The notes: generated from the sequence alone by a model not told the origin. Positions 1-8,687 are shown, counted from the stretch's first letter. The stretch: DNA of 64,000 nt from Rhizobium redzepovicii (GCF_019793435.1 NZ_JAILYH010000007.1:248001-312000), one strand, 5' to 3'. Program-made: numbers and translations.

Positions 1-1842
1 GTGCGCCTGTTGCAAGATCCCGAGGTGAAAGCCTGGCTCGATAGCCGCAAGCAGGAAAGCGGGGCCGCGACACCCGCCACGCCAGCGGGCAATTCGACCT
101 TGGCCAACTGGGAGGCGGGCGCGCGGGCGCGTGTGCATGCGATTTTGTCAGCAATCCCAGCAATCCCGGCTGAGGTGACGGCGGCGGCGACGAGAGCCCG
201 GAGCGAAGCCGCCAGCAGAGGCTATGCGCCTGTTTTCCTCATATTCGGCGGCCTGGTCGCTTTCGGTCTTGCCGCCGAGGCGATCTATCGCAGATTTGCC
301 GCGCGCCGCGATGCATTGCTCGGCCGGCTGATCCCGGTCGGCATATTCGCGGGCGCGATGGGCATCGTCTTTTTCGCGGTGGAATGGCCGCCGCTCGCGC
401 GCGTGACGCTGCTTGCCTATCTCTCGGCCTTCATCCTGTTTCGATTGGTGGCCGCACTGCTGTCTGCGGCGGCGATGGGAGCATCCCTGCGGCGGAGGCT
501 ATTGATCCTGTTCGGCCTCGTTTGTTTTGCGGGCGCGACCGCGGCCGCAAGCGAGCCGCTTGGCGTTTCCCCTGACGTCATCAAGGCCATCACCTACTGC
601 TTCTCGGTGCTCGGACTGCTGCTTGCGATCGAGGCGGTGTGGTCGGTGTGGGAGGGAAGCCGCGCCAGGAAAGCGGCGATAGCGGCCTTCCTGGTCGTGC
701 TGTGGCTCGTCTGGTGCCTCAATATGAGAGGCCTGTTCTGGATCGGCATCTACGCGCTGGTACTGCCCGGCATCCTGAATGCGGTCGGCCGGTTCGCGCT
801 ATCCTTCACCAGCGATCCCGGCAGCTTGCGCGGTATCCTCATCGCCCGAGGCGCACGCGCCGGTGTTATCGCGCTTGCGGTGGGATGGCTGGCGCTCGTC
901 TGGCAGCTCAATCCCGATACGCTCGGTCAGCGCGACCCGATGATCGTCGCCTTGTTCTATGGCGGCCTGAAGAGCGTTCTGATTCTCGTGGTTGCCGACC
1001 TACTCTGGCAGGCAGCTCGCGGCTGGATCGACCGAACCTTGCGCATATCGACCAGCACGACATCGCTTGCGCCGGCCGACGCCGCCCGGCGCGCACGGTT
1101 CCGCACGCTTCTGCCGATCTTTCGCAATGCGCTCGCGGTCGCTGTTGCGGTCATGGCGGGGCTGATTGTGCTGGCGCAACTCGGCGTGCAGATCGGCCCG
1201 CTGATCGCCGGCGCGGGCATCTTCGGCGTCGCTATCGGTTTCGGCTCGCAGACCCTCGTCAAGGACGTCATCAACGGTGTGTTCTACATGCTCGACGATG
1301 CCTTCCGGGTGGGCGAATACATCCAGGCCAAGGACTACAAGGGAACGGTGGAGAGTTTTAGCCTGCGCTCGGTGCGTCTCCGCCATCATCGCGGCCCGGT
1401 GTTCACGGTCCCGTTCAGCGAATTGGGCGCTGTCGAGAATATGAGCCGGGACTGGGTGATCGATAAGTTCAGGATCACCGTCGGCTTCGACACCGACATC
1501 GACAAGGCGCGCAAGCTAACCAAGAAAATCGGGGCTGAGCTGATCGAAGATCCGGAACTCGGCCAGCACTTCATCGAACCGCTGAAGATGAAGGGTGTCG
1601 AGCAGTTCGGCGACTACGGCATCGTCCTGAGCTTCGCCATGACCACGGTTCCGGGCATGCAGACCTATATTCGCCGCAAGGCCTATGCCAGGATTCGCGA
1701 GGTGTTCCTGGCTAACGGCATCGCATTCGCGCAGCCGACGGTGCAGGTCGGCGGCGACGACAAGGGTGGCGGCGCCGCGGCGGCGGCCGCGCAAGCGATC
1801 CGCGCGCAACAGGCGGCAAACACGGCGGCGCCGGCAAAGTGA
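1..1842 (+). CDS. MscS-family mechanosensitive channel (5' end cut by window)
   Basis: This is an inner-membrane protein of the small-conductance mechanosensitive channel family, which opens under membrane tension to release solutes during hypo-osmotic shock. The visible 613 residues have about ten hydrophobic segments. The typical MscS pore and beta region follows at about residues 395-450 (AIGFGSQTLVKDVINGVFY, then RVGEYI) with a cytoplasmic C-terminal domain after it. An Ala/Gln-rich tail closes the protein. The reading frame is open from the first base, and the GTG there is probably an internal valine codon. The first residues (LLQDPEVKAWLDSR) resemble the part that follows a signal peptide in long MscS proteins, so the true start most likely lies upstream. 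The family call is firm; the exact subfamily is not. Confidence 0.88.
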   Translation: MRLLQDPEVKAWLDSRKQESGAATPATPAGNSTLANWEAGARARVHAILSAIPAIPAEVTAAATRARSEAASRGYAPVFLIFGGLVAFGLAAEAIYRRFAARRDALLGRLIPVGIFAGAMGIVFFAVEWPPLARVTLLAYLSAFILFRLVAALLSAAAMGASLRRRLLILFGLVCFAGATAAASEPLGVSPDVIKAITYCFSVLGLLLAIEAVWSVWEGSRARKAAIAAFLVVLWLVWCLNMRGLFWIGIYALVLPGILNAVGRFALSFTSDPGSLRGILIARGARAGVIALAVGWLALVWQLNPDTLGQRDPMIVALFYGGLKSVLILVVADLLWQAARGWIDRTLRISTSTTSLAPADAARRARFRTLLPIFRNALAVAVAVMAGLIVLAQLGVQIGPLIAGAGIFGVAIGFGSQTLVKDVINGVFYMLDDAFRVGEYIQAKDYKGTVESFSLRSVRLRHHRGPVFTVPFSELGAVENMSRDWVIDKFRITVGFDTDIDKARKLTKKIGAELIEDPELGQHFIEPLKMKGVEQFGDYGIVLSFAMTTVPGMQTYIRRKAYARIREVFLANGIAFAQPTVQVGGDDKGGGAAAAAAQAIRAQQAANTAAPAK

Positions 1843-1867
1843 CCTCGCCGGCAAGGCGGATGAAGCG

Positions 1868-2227
1868 CTAAGGCTTCAAATCATAGGCCTGATGCGATGC
1901 ACGAAGCTCCACCAGCGTTTTGCCGACACAGCTCCCACCGCCGGCACCGCCGATCGCTTTTGCCTGTCCGCCGAGCGTGATCGTGCCGGCGATCCGGTCG
2001 GATGCGACATAGGTCGCCACGCCGTCACGCGAGACCCGCGATATGTAAAAGGCATGATAGGTTTCGTTGTACTTGCAATGGATAACCAACGGAAATTGAG
2101 AGAAAGGATCGTCCTCGGCATGGATGGTGGGCAGTTGAAAAACCGCCGCCAAAACCGGGGCGACGACGAGGCCGGCAAGTCCTCTTTTGGTGATTCCGAT
2201 TAACTTGCGGCGGGGCGCATGTGTCAT
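1868..2227 (-). CDS. small exported protein of unknown function
   Basis: This 119-residue protein has a basic N-terminus and a hydrophobic stretch (about residues 14-30) ending near HAED, consistent with a Sec signal peptide, so it is probably periplasmic. Two cysteines remain in the mature part (near HCKYNETYH and GGSCVGKT) and could form a disulfide. I recognise no domain. The start ATG has GAGGG eight bases upstream. It lies 64 bases downstream of, and on the same strand as, the Crp/Fnr-family regulator gene, so the two may be co-transcribed. A coding call is supported by the ribosome binding site and signal peptide; the function is unknown. Confidence 0.6.
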   Translation of the reverse strand: MTHAPRRKLIGITKRGLAGLVVAPVLAAVFQLPTIHAEDDPFSQFPLVIHCKYNETYHAFYISRVSRDGVATYVASDRIAGTITLGGQAKAIGGAGGGSCVGKTLVELRASHQAYDLKP

Positions 2228-2291
2228 GTTTCAAACCCTCTGTTGTGACCTGGGGCGCCGCGTTCTGAGGCGCGCAAACGACGCCGACCGG

Positions 2292-2936
2292 CTAAGTCGT
2301 CAAGGCGACGAGCGCATCCCGGTCGAGAAGCCGAACGATCCGCTGCGACTTGCCGGCAAGACGAATGATGCGTTTTTCCCGAAGCTTCGTGAAAGAGCGG
2401 GCAACCGTCTCGACCGTCAGCCCGAGATAGTCGGCGATATCGCTACGAGACATCATCATATCGAATTCCGAATCCTCCGGATGGCTGTCAGCCATCTCCT
2501 GAACGAAAGCCGCCAGGCGCTTCAAGGCGCTTTGTTCGCTGATGATGAGTTGTTTGCATTGCGCCTTTGCCAGATTGGTCAGGGCAATGTGCAAAAGATC
2601 GATGGGGACGACCGCGACCTGATTGGTGGGAAACGGCCGCACCCGCGTTTCGCAGATGGCCTCCGCAAAATCGGTTCGGACCTTGCCGTTTTCGAGCCCG
2701 AACCATTCACCCTTGCCGCAGAAGGATAAGATGTGCCGGTGGCCATTCGCTGTCAGGCGGTAAATTCGCACGGCACCCGTTTCGACCTGATAGATCGCGA
2801 GGGCGTATTCCCCTTCGCTATAGATCGTTTCATCGGCGCTGAGTTTGATCGACTGATCTTTGGCTGTCGCGGAAACGGATCCATTGCGGTGGCCGGGCAC
2901 CGTTGTGTATTTTCCGATCGCGTAATCCTGAAACAT
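2292..2936 (-). CDS. Crp/Fnr-family transcriptional regulator, FixK-like
   Basis: This is a 214-residue cytoplasmic regulator with an N-terminal cyclic-nucleotide-binding-type beta-roll (about 25-115), a dimerisation helix (about 120-155) and a C-terminal helix-turn-helix (SRSDIADYLGLTVETVARSF, about 160-185). The N-terminal cysteine cluster that holds the Fnr iron-sulfur centre is absent. The protein is therefore more like FixK, which does not sense oxygen itself, than like FnrN. The recognition helix reads TVETVAR where Fnr/FixK proteins usually have TVETVSR or TVETISR. GGGGGA lies upstream of the ATG. Fnr/FixK-type boxes in this window lie upstream of arcA and of the decarboxylase operon, and this protein is the obvious local candidate to bind them, although that is inference. 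Confidence 0.88.
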   Translation of the reverse strand: MFQDYAIGKYTTVPGHRNGSVSATAKDQSIKLSADETIYSEGEYALAIYQVETGAVRIYRLTANGHRHILSFCGKGEWFGLENGKVRTDFAEAICETRVRPFPTNQVAVVPIDLLHIALTNLAKAQCKQLIISEQSALKRLAAFVQEMADSHPEDSEFDMMMSRSDIADYLGLTVETVARSFTKLREKRIIRLAGKSQRIVRLLDRDALVALTT

Positions 2937-2985
2937 GTGCGTCGTCCCCCATCCGCGTCCAGCATAAGCAGTCTTCGCGCGCCTC

Positions 2986-3000
2986 GGTATTCGAGATACC
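2986..3000. promoter_or_regulatory. inverted repeat GGTAT-N5-ATACC
   Basis: The perfect five-base arms GGTAT and ATACC are separated by TCGAG. The repeat sits in the divergent space between the FixK-like gene and the winged-helix/TolB-like gene at 3094, and it abuts the TACG direct repeat at 3003-3018. Its function is unknown; an operator is a guess from position alone. Confidence 0.3.
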
Positions 3001-3002
3001 CC

Positions 3003-3018
3003 TTACGTATTGCTACGG
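3003..3018 (+). promoter_or_regulatory. TACG-N6-TACG direct repeat, site 1
   Basis: TTACGTATTGCTACGG contains two TACG half-sites exactly 10 bases apart. It lies 77 bases before the ATG of the gene at 3094 and reads in the same direction. Four more copies with the same spacing occur in this window, near 8094, 28414, 28563 and 32480, each pointing at a downstream gene. A 10-bp direct repeat fits side-by-side binding of a dimeric regulator on one DNA face. Confidence 0.5.
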
Positions 3019-3093
3019 AAGCACGCGGACGCAGAAGAGTGTATAAAGCTATCGCCCCTTGAGAGTGATACGGCGGTATCGCGGGAGGTCTAT

Positions 3094-4077
3094 ATGGCAC
3101 CGGAAGAAGGAGGGGGCAGCAAGGCGCGTCAAGACTCGGAAAGCATTCGCGCGCAGCTCGATCGTATACTCGCAAGCCCGGAATTTCTTGCACCTGAACG
3201 CGGGCGCCGCTTCCTGCAATATATCGTCGAAGAGACGCTTGAAGAGCACGGCGAACAGCTCAAGGCCTTTGCGATCGCACAGGCGGTATTCGGCCGCGAT
3301 GCCTCCTTCGATGCCCAGAACGATCCGGTTGTCCGTATCGAAGCCGGGCGAATCCGTCGCGCCCTCGAACGATATTATCTCGTCTGCGGACGCAACGACC
3401 CGATACAAATCACCATTCCCAAAGGGGGTTATGCTCCGCATTTTTCGAGCAATGAAGACACCTCGAACCTGGGGGCCGCCGATGCACCAAATCGTACGAA
3501 CGAGCACCGTCAACCGGGTCATGAACATGGTCAGCCCAGGCATGAGCGACCAATCAGCTATCGCGATCTTCTCTTGCCGATCGGTATTCCCGCCCTCTTC
3601 GGCGCAATCGCGGTACTCGCCCTCATCCGCCCGCTCGAATCCTACCTCTCACCACCCAAGACACCGCCGACACCTGCCGCCTCGACATCGAAGAGCAAGA
3701 CCAGGATCGTCGTCGAACCCCTCGTGGCCCTCGGCGGCAGCGCGCGCGGGGCGGATTTTGCCAAGGGACTGGTCGATCAGCTGATCGCCAAGCTCATGAA
3801 GGTGGACAGTCTTGTCGTGCTTGCTCCTGGTCGATCCGGCATGGAGACGACCGGCATGTTGTTCACTCTTCAGGGCAGCACCCTTGTCGAAGGCGCGATC
3901 CTGCATCTGCATGTCCGCCTGGTCGACGGCGCCGACGGCGCGGTCATCTGGGCAAATCAATATGAACGCGAGCTGCGCGATCAAACCATTCTCGATGTCG
4001 AGGATGAACTTGCCGCTCAAGTCATTGTAGAAATTTCAAGTAGCCGCAAACTGAGCGGCGCAGCGCCGCTTCCGTAG
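3094..4077 (+). CDS. membrane protein with winged-helix-like N-terminus and TolB-like C-terminal domain, short form
   Basis: This 327-residue protein has three parts. An N-terminal cytoplasmic domain of about 95 residues carries the pattern ILASPEF, AIAQAVFGR, VRIEAGRIRRALE and ITIPKGGYAP, which looks like a winged-helix fold of the CadC/ToxR sort. A single membrane segment follows at about 155-175. A periplasmic TolB-N/FlgO-like domain comes last (VVEPL, LQGSTLVEGAIL, IWANQYER). Paralogs at 4245-6023 and 32661-34421 share this layout but carry a further ~270 residues of TPR-like helices that are absent here. The ATG at 3094 is chosen because GGGAGG lies five bases upstream. A TACG direct repeat precedes it. 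A role as a membrane-bound one-component regulator is an inference from architecture. Confidence 0.7.
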   Translation: MAPEEGGGSKARQDSESIRAQLDRILASPEFLAPERGRRFLQYIVEETLEEHGEQLKAFAIAQAVFGRDASFDAQNDPVVRIEAGRIRRALERYYLVCGRNDPIQITIPKGGYAPHFSSNEDTSNLGAADAPNRTNEHRQPGHEHGQPRHERPISYRDLLLPIGIPALFGAIAVLALIRPLESYLSPPKTPPTPAASTSKSKTRIVVEPLVALGGSARGADFAKGLVDQLIAKLMKVDSLVVLAPGRSGMETTGMLFTLQGSTLVEGAILHLHVRLVDGADGAVIWANQYERELRDQTILDVEDELAAQVIVEISSSRKLSGAAPLP

Positions 4078-4244
4078 CCGCATTGCCAGCGAACGTGTTT
4101 CCGATCGCCGGCGACCGTCCAATCGGCATGGTTGCTGGCACCAAAACGCGTCGCATCAAACTTGATTCATGCGACATGCTTTGGCTCTTCGTTTTGATCC
4201 ATGTCGTTATCCCGGAACTACTGCACACTTCCGGGCGAAATGCA

Positions 4245-6023
4245 TTATCCTCCCGACGGCAGCTCAACGGGGATGCCTGCGGCGCGCAGTCCGGCAAAAA
4301 CCCTTTCCTGATCCTCCGGGCGCTGCAAGCGTAGGGAAATCTCCTGACGGATATTCGTCATCAATGCCGGCGCGTTGGCAAGGATCCAATCCTGTTCCAG
4401 CTTGGCCTCGGCCATCTTGCCGGCAGCCCCGAGAATGGACAGCAGGGCAAGGTGGCGTATGGGATTGCAGTCGAGATCGGATATTCGCGACCATTGTTCT
4501 GCCGCTTCGAAATCGCCCCGCATAAAGGCGCACATCGCCATGCCACCCGCATAATAGCCTCTCGGGCCGGCATTTTTGTCGATCGCGATCGATACCAACT
4601 CGCAGCCTGATTGCCATTTTCCGGACATCGCCAAACGCAAGCCGTACTCGCCTGCAACTTCTACATCGTCAGGATTTGCAGCATAGGCCGCCGTTCCAGC
4701 TGCCAGTGCTTTGTCGATATCTCCCCGGAAGAAATTCACCAGCATAACGGCGCGGAGCACGCGGGTATTGTCCGGCGCGAGCGATGCCGCCCGTTGTGCC
4801 GAAGCATTTGCCAATTCGAGAGGTTCGGCCGAAGGTGGGGTGCCGAGCCTGTAGCGAAATCGCACTTCGTCAAGATAGACGAGGGACAAGAGCGCCCAGG
4901 ACGTAGCATTATCAGGGTTACGCTGAGTTGCTTGTCGCAGGCACTCGCGCACAACACTATGGTTTTGCGCAGTCATCGTCTGCAGATAGCTATCATAGGC
5001 TGGGGTACAGGCTTCAGCATCCTGGTCTGCTTTTAGCGCCGACCGGGCGATTATCGCCGGTTCGGCCTGAAAGATCGCGCCATGAGGCTGCGCTATCGCA
5101 CCGGCGATTTGCCGGGCGACATTTGCTTGAATTCCAAGCTTGTTTTGCGCGCGAAAATCGGCATCGAAATTATCGGCCCAGATGACGACCCCGTCTGTTT
5201 GGCGCACCAGCCTGGCGACCGAACGCAACCTGCTGCCGTCCATCTGGATGTTGCCTTGAAGCGCGTAGTCGGCGGCAGCGGCACGATCGCCCGTTGACGG
5301 ATGGGAGACGACGATGACCTCATCGAGCTGAGCAAGCTGGCCGATAATATCGTCCCGCAGGCCGCGGGCGATATCCGCCCTGGAATCAACGGAGCTGCTT
5401 TCGGCGAAAACCTCGACGGCAACGGTCGGCACGGGGGCTGCTGGCGGCGGCGTGCGCACTGGGACACCTCCGACAATAAAAAGTGCAGACACCAGCGCGA
5501 GGAGAAGAAGAACGAAGATGGCCGGCAGACCGATCCCGCGGCCGCGACCCGCCGGTAGCGTCGGTGCGAGCACCTCCGGAAGCGGATGAGCTTGCTGCGC
5601 AAGGTATGCGATTCGAGCATTTTCCGGCTCGTTCTGCGGCGGCGGCGGCGCATCGCGGAGATATTCGAAATGCGGCACATAGCCGCCTTTCGGCACAGTG
5701 ACAATGACGTCGTCCGTCTGGCCGGCGACAAGATAATATCGTTCCAGGGCCTTTCGTATTCGGCCTGCCTCGATCCGCACGACCGGATCATTCTGCGGGT
5801 CGAATGACGCTTCCCGACCGAAAACCACATTTGCGATAGTAAAGGCCTTCAGGAAGCCCGATCGACCAGCGAGCGTCTCACTGACGACAAACTCCAAAAA
5901 ATTGCGCGCACGCTTCGGCGCGTGAAATTCTTCACTTGCAAGAATTCGCTCGACTTGTCGGCAGATTTCCTCAGCCGTCGGTCCAAGACTGCTGAATACA
6001 TCGATATTTGTTGCGTTTCTCAT
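4245..6023 (-). CDS. membrane protein with winged-helix-like, TolB-like and TPR regions
   Basis: This 592-residue protein starts with the same ~100-residue domain as its two paralogs in the window (ILASEEF, FTIANVVFGR, VRIEAGRIRKALERYY, TVPKGGYVPHF). A single hydrophobic segment (IFVLLLLALVSALFIVGGV) and a TolB-N/FlgO-like part (VFAESSSVDSRADIARGLRD, YALQGNIQMDG) follow. The C-terminal ~270 residues are alpha-helical and TPR-like (ALLSLVYLDEVRF, LAPDNTRVLRAVMLVNFF, NPDDVEVAGEYGLRLAMSGKW). The start at 6023 has AGGGG upstream at good spacing. The gene follows the response-regulator gene on the same strand after 92 bases and could share its transcript. The layout suggests a membrane signal transducer; the ligand and output are unknown. 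Confidence 0.72.
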   Translation of the reverse strand: MRNATNIDVFSSLGPTAEEICRQVERILASEEFHAPKRARNFLEFVVSETLAGRSGFLKAFTIANVVFGREASFDPQNDPVVRIEAGRIRKALERYYLVAGQTDDVIVTVPKGGYVPHFEYLRDAPPPPQNEPENARIAYLAQQAHPLPEVLAPTLPAGRGRGIGLPAIFVLLLLALVSALFIVGGVPVRTPPPAAPVPTVAVEVFAESSSVDSRADIARGLRDDIIGQLAQLDEVIVVSHPSTGDRAAAADYALQGNIQMDGSRLRSVARLVRQTDGVVIWADNFDADFRAQNKLGIQANVARQIAGAIAQPHGAIFQAEPAIIARSALKADQDAEACTPAYDSYLQTMTAQNHSVVRECLRQATQRNPDNATSWALLSLVYLDEVRFRYRLGTPPSAEPLELANASAQRAASLAPDNTRVLRAVMLVNFFRGDIDKALAAGTAAYAANPDDVEVAGEYGLRLAMSGKWQSGCELVSIAIDKNAGPRGYYAGGMAMCAFMRGDFEAAEQWSRISDLDCNPIRHLALLSILGAAGKMAEAKLEQDWILANAPALMTNIRQEISLRLQRPEDQERVFAGLRAAGIPVELPSGG

Positions 6024-6115
6024 GATCGCCCCTACGATTAGATCACGCAATTATTTAAGCACTTTCTAAATCATCATATCGCAGGAGCTTCCACTTGCAA
6101 GCATCGTTTTCGAAA

Positions 6116-6784
6116 TTATCGGGCGCAGGCTGGCCACGCGTTGATCGCCGGGATCCGGGCGGTGTCGGTTGGCTGCTCAACTGCATCTATGGCGATGGTC
6201 ATGCGCATGAGTTCTGCAAGATTGCGAGCCCCCATCTTGGCCATCACGTTGGCGCGGTGGACCTCAACCGTGCGCGAGCTGATGCCGAGATGATAGGCGA
6301 TCATTTTGTTCTGCAAGCCATCCAGCACGCCGGTCAGAACCTGATGTTCGCGGTCCGTGAGCTGACGAACGCGTGCTGCGACACTTTCGCAATCGGCAAC
6401 CGCGCGACCCGGCCTCCTTTGCCCGATTGCCAGATTGATCGCTGCGATTAGTGCCCCCTCCCCGACAGGTTTTTCTAGGAAATCCGCCGCCCCCGCCTTC
6501 ATCGCCCGAACGGCTGCGGCGACGTCGCCCTGGCCGGTAATGACGATCGCCGGAACCTCCATGTTGAACCGGCGCAGGTGCTGGAGCAGGTCGATGCCGT
6601 CGACATCGGGCATGCGCAGATCCGTCACAAGGCAGCCTCTGCCCGAAAAAGGGAGAAGATCCAGAAATTGTTTTGCGCAGCTATGCGCCCGCACGGCAAA
6701 ACCTGCCGACACCAGCAGAAACGTCAAAGATCGTCGCAACGCTTCCTCGTCATCGACGAGATGAATCGTAAGGTCGTTCGCCAT
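6116..6784 (-). CDS. FixJ/NarL-family response regulator
   Basis: This 222-residue two-component regulator has a receiver domain (about 5-120) with the acidic pair DD at 11-12, phospho-acceptor Asp55 in VTDLRMPDVDG, the conserved Thr in VITGQGD and the Lys in EKPVG. A LuxR-type helix-turn-helix follows (LTDREHQVLTGVLDGLQNK, SSRTVEVHRANVMAKM), ending near residue 200. It resembles FixJ. Its start lies 35 bases inside the 3' end of the histidine kinase gene, so the two are translationally coupled and form a cognate pair. A TACG direct repeat lies upstream of the kinase gene, so the pair may regulate itself. Direct evidence for target genes is absent. Confidence 0.9.
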   Translation of the reverse strand: MANDLTIHLVDDEEALRRSLTFLLVSAGFAVRAHSCAKQFLDLLPFSGRGCLVTDLRMPDVDGIDLLQHLRRFNMEVPAIVITGQGDVAAAVRAMKAGAADFLEKPVGEGALIAAINLAIGQRRPGRAVADCESVAARVRQLTDREHQVLTGVLDGLQNKMIAYHLGISSRTVEVHRANVMAKMGARNLAELMRMTIAIDAVEQPTDTARIPAINAWPACAR

Positions 6785-8000
6785 CGGTTTCGGTCTCCAC
6801 CAGCGGAAGCGAGAAGGAGAAGATTGAACCGCTCTCCGTTCTTCGACGCGCGCTTATGCGGCCTCCATGCGCTTCGATAATGCGCTTGGACAATGCCAAG
6901 CCCATCCCAAGGCCATGCGGTTTGCCGGTCACGAAGGGTCGAAACAACGACTCTTCCATCTCGGCCGCAATCCCGCAGCCATTGTCGGACACCTCAACAA
7001 CGAGATGCGAGGAATTGTCTATTATTGTCCTGATCACGATCGAGGGTTGCTTGACACACTCCGTCGCCTCCAGGGCGTTGCGAACCAGGTTCGTGAGCAC
7101 CTGCACGATCTGAACGCGGCTTCCAAGAACTGTGTCCTGAACCGCTTCGAGCCGAAGGTCGGTATGAAGATCCTTACGCCGCGACCCAATGAGCGCCAGC
7201 CTTGTCGCCCTATGGATCAGCTCGTGCATCGCCTCCAGTTTCGTCTCGGACGCACCACGTTCCGCGAATTCCCTGACGTTCTGGACGATACTTCCTGCCC
7301 AGAGCGCGTGCTCCGTAATTTCCGACAGCGCTTGGCGAAGCTCTTTATCGCTCTGGCGACGTTTGCTCATGACAAGGCGCCCGCACCCCTCGGAATAAGC
7401 TGCGATAGACGATAGCGGCTGGGAAAGTTCATGGACGAGAGTGGATGCCATCTCTCCCAATTCAGTCATTCGTGCAAGACGGGCAATCTGATGCTGCAGC
7501 TCCTGAACTTGCTCCAGGGTTTCGCGCTCGGTTCGAAAGTCCTCGAAAATCGCCGCCGTGAAGGCGCCTGTTTCGTCATGCTTGCGAATAATTGTAAGGG
7601 CGGCCGGAAATTGAATTCCGCTCTTGGTGGTCACCAGACCGGAGCGTACCGCCCCGTGGTCTGCCCAGCGTCCATTCAGTCTTACATTCGGTGTCGAGCG
7701 CCAGACAAAACCGATCTTCTGGCCGATCATCTCGCGCTCTTCATAACCGAACATCGCGACCGCAGCCTCGTTGCAGGCTGAAATTGCATGAGAATCACCG
7801 ATAAAAAACACAGCGTCCGGCATGTGTTCGTGGAGTTGCCGGATCCAGTCCATTCGCAGCCCGCTGTTTTTATCACGCAAGGCACCCATCGTTTTGCGTG
7901 GCTGCGCTTGCGATATGCCGGGTGGGACTTTTCCTGGCTCGACTACGACGGTGGAACCGACTTCGGCGACGACGCGCGGCGCCTCCATCTTGATCGGCAT
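6750..8000 (-). CDS. PAS-domain sensor histidine kinase (FixL-like, soluble)
   Basis: This is a 416-residue sensor kinase with no obvious membrane segment. A PAS domain spans about 50-150 (MPDAVFFIGDSHAISACNEAAVAMFGYEE). A HisKA helix follows with phospho-acceptor His190 in LVHELSQPLSSIAAYSEGC, then the HATPase_c domain with the N box LTNLVRNALEAT, G1 VSDNGCGI and G2 GLGMGLALS. This is the FixL/DctB-like kinase subfamily. The PAS region does not show the histidine context typical of the FixL heme site, so an oxygen sensor cannot be claimed. GGAGGAGA precedes the ATG. The kinase runs into the response regulator gene with a 35-base overlap. Confidence 0.9.
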   Translation of the reverse strand: MPIKMEAPRVVAEVGSTVVVEPGKVPPGISQAQPRKTMGALRDKNSGLRMDWIRQLHEHMPDAVFFIGDSHAISACNEAAVAMFGYEEREMIGQKIGFVWRSTPNVRLNGRWADHGAVRSGLVTTKSGIQFPAALTIIRKHDETGAFTAAIFEDFRTERETLEQVQELQHQIARLARMTELGEMASTLVHELSQPLSSIAAYSEGCGRLVMSKRRQSDKELRQALSEITEHALWAGSIVQNVREFAERGASETKLEAMHELIHRATRLALIGSRRKDLHTDLRLEAVQDTVLGSRVQIVQVLTNLVRNALEATECVKQPSIVIRTIIDNSSHLVVEVSDNGCGIAAEMEESLFRPFVTGKPHGLGMGLALSKRIIEAHGGRISARRRTESGSIFSFSLPLVETETDGERPYDSSRR

Positions 8001-8333
8001 GATGGTCTCCTCCGCCCCTTGAGAATTTGGCCCCGTGGACCGTCTTTTATCCTCCAGAATGGGCTCACGATACCATCATTGGGTGGGTAAGCCGTGTAGT
8101 ATCGCGTAGTCTCTATTGTTCTTCTCTCGCGAACACTCGCGCAACTTCATAGCCGACGTCCTTCGTCGCCATTGATCCGGCTCAATGCTTCCGCGTCGTT
8201 GTTCCACTATCGTGAAAAATCCATAGGAGTGGCGCCCGTGGCACGCGGGAAGTCTTGGTGGGCCGGATTCACAGCCTCGTATCCGGCTGACGCAGTGGAT
8301 CATTTGCTGGCGGACACTTAGGAGGGTTCGGTG
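8001..8333. other. intergenic region between kinase gene and small ORF
   Basis: About 330 bases without a convincing gene. The only ordered feature I see is the TACG direct repeat near 8094-8110. An open frame on the minus strand (8076-8492) has no ribosome binding site and an amino acid composition that does not look like a protein, so I treat it as noise. The GGAGGG at 8321 belongs to the small gene that follows. Confidence 0.5.
8094..8110 (-). promoter_or_regulatory. TACG-N6-TACG direct repeat, site 2
   Basis: On the minus strand this reads ACTACGCGATACTACAC, with TACG and TACA 10 bases apart. It lies about 95 bases before the start of the sensor kinase gene and points toward it. Read on the minus strand it shares the longer context ATAGAGA-N-TACGCGAT-N-CTAC with site 3 at 28414, so the two are probably the same promoter or operator type. 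Confidence 0.5.
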
Positions 8334-8540
8334 ATGTGGCGATTGCCCGTCGAAGCTCCGTTCGAACAGGATGTAGAGCTCGCCGTCATCGACGACGAAG
8401 GCGTCCACGCCCTGGTTTTTCCCTGCCAGCGTCGCCCCGATGGCTGGATCAACGCCGTAACCGGCGAAGCGCTCGACATTCATCCTACCCACTGGCGCCT
8501 ATGGCAAATCCATCGATGCGATGTTTCGGGTCTCCAATGA
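8334..8540 (+). CDS. small conserved-type protein of unknown function
   Basis: This 68-residue protein contains VELAVIDDEGVHALVFPCQR, then GWINA and DIHPTHWRLW. That pattern matches a small cytoplasmic protein I have seen repeatedly in rhizobia as a hypothetical. GGAGGG at 8321-8326 gives good spacing to the ATG at 8334; a GTG at 8331 is the alternative start. It lies about 150 bases upstream of arcA on the same strand. The function is unknown. Confidence 0.6.
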   Translation: MWRLPVEAPFEQDVELAVIDDEGVHALVFPCQRRPDGWINAVTGEALDIHPTHWRLWQIHRCDVSGLQ

Positions 8541-8588
8541 ACCCAGAGCCTCCGCCGGTGAAGGGGCTGCAACATAATGTGCCACGGA

Positions 8589-8602
8589 TTGTCTGCGATC
8601 AA
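8589..8602. promoter_or_regulatory. Fnr/FixK-type box upstream of arcA
   Basis: TTGTC-TGCG-ATCAA differs from the TTGAY-N4-RTCAA anaerobox consensus at one position of the left arm. It is centred about 92 bases before the arcA ATG, which allows activation from a normal upstream position. The perfect box at 15058 and the FixK-like gene at 2292 support the reading. Confidence 0.55.
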
Positions 8603-8687
8603 TGACACGAGTGAGGGGGCCGAAATAATCTGATTTTCGAAGAACGGGCGGCGCGGCCGCGGTCCGGAAGACCGGAAGGAGGACCAG

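Noticed and set aside
6030..6045. CTACGATTAGATCACG upstream of the winged-helix/TolB/TPR gene at 4245, as a sixth TACG repeat
   Set aside because: The second unit is not TACG at the 10-base spacing and the orientation is opposite to the gene, unlike the other five sites.
6750..8000. The sensor kinase as a heme-based oxygen sensor like FixL
   Set aside because: The PAS region lacks a recognisable FixL heme-histidine context, so only a FixL-like kinase architecture is claimed.
8076..8492. A 138-codon open frame on the minus strand upstream of the kinase gene
   Set aside because: It has no ribosome binding site and overlaps the better supported small gene at 8334 and the TACG site at 8094.
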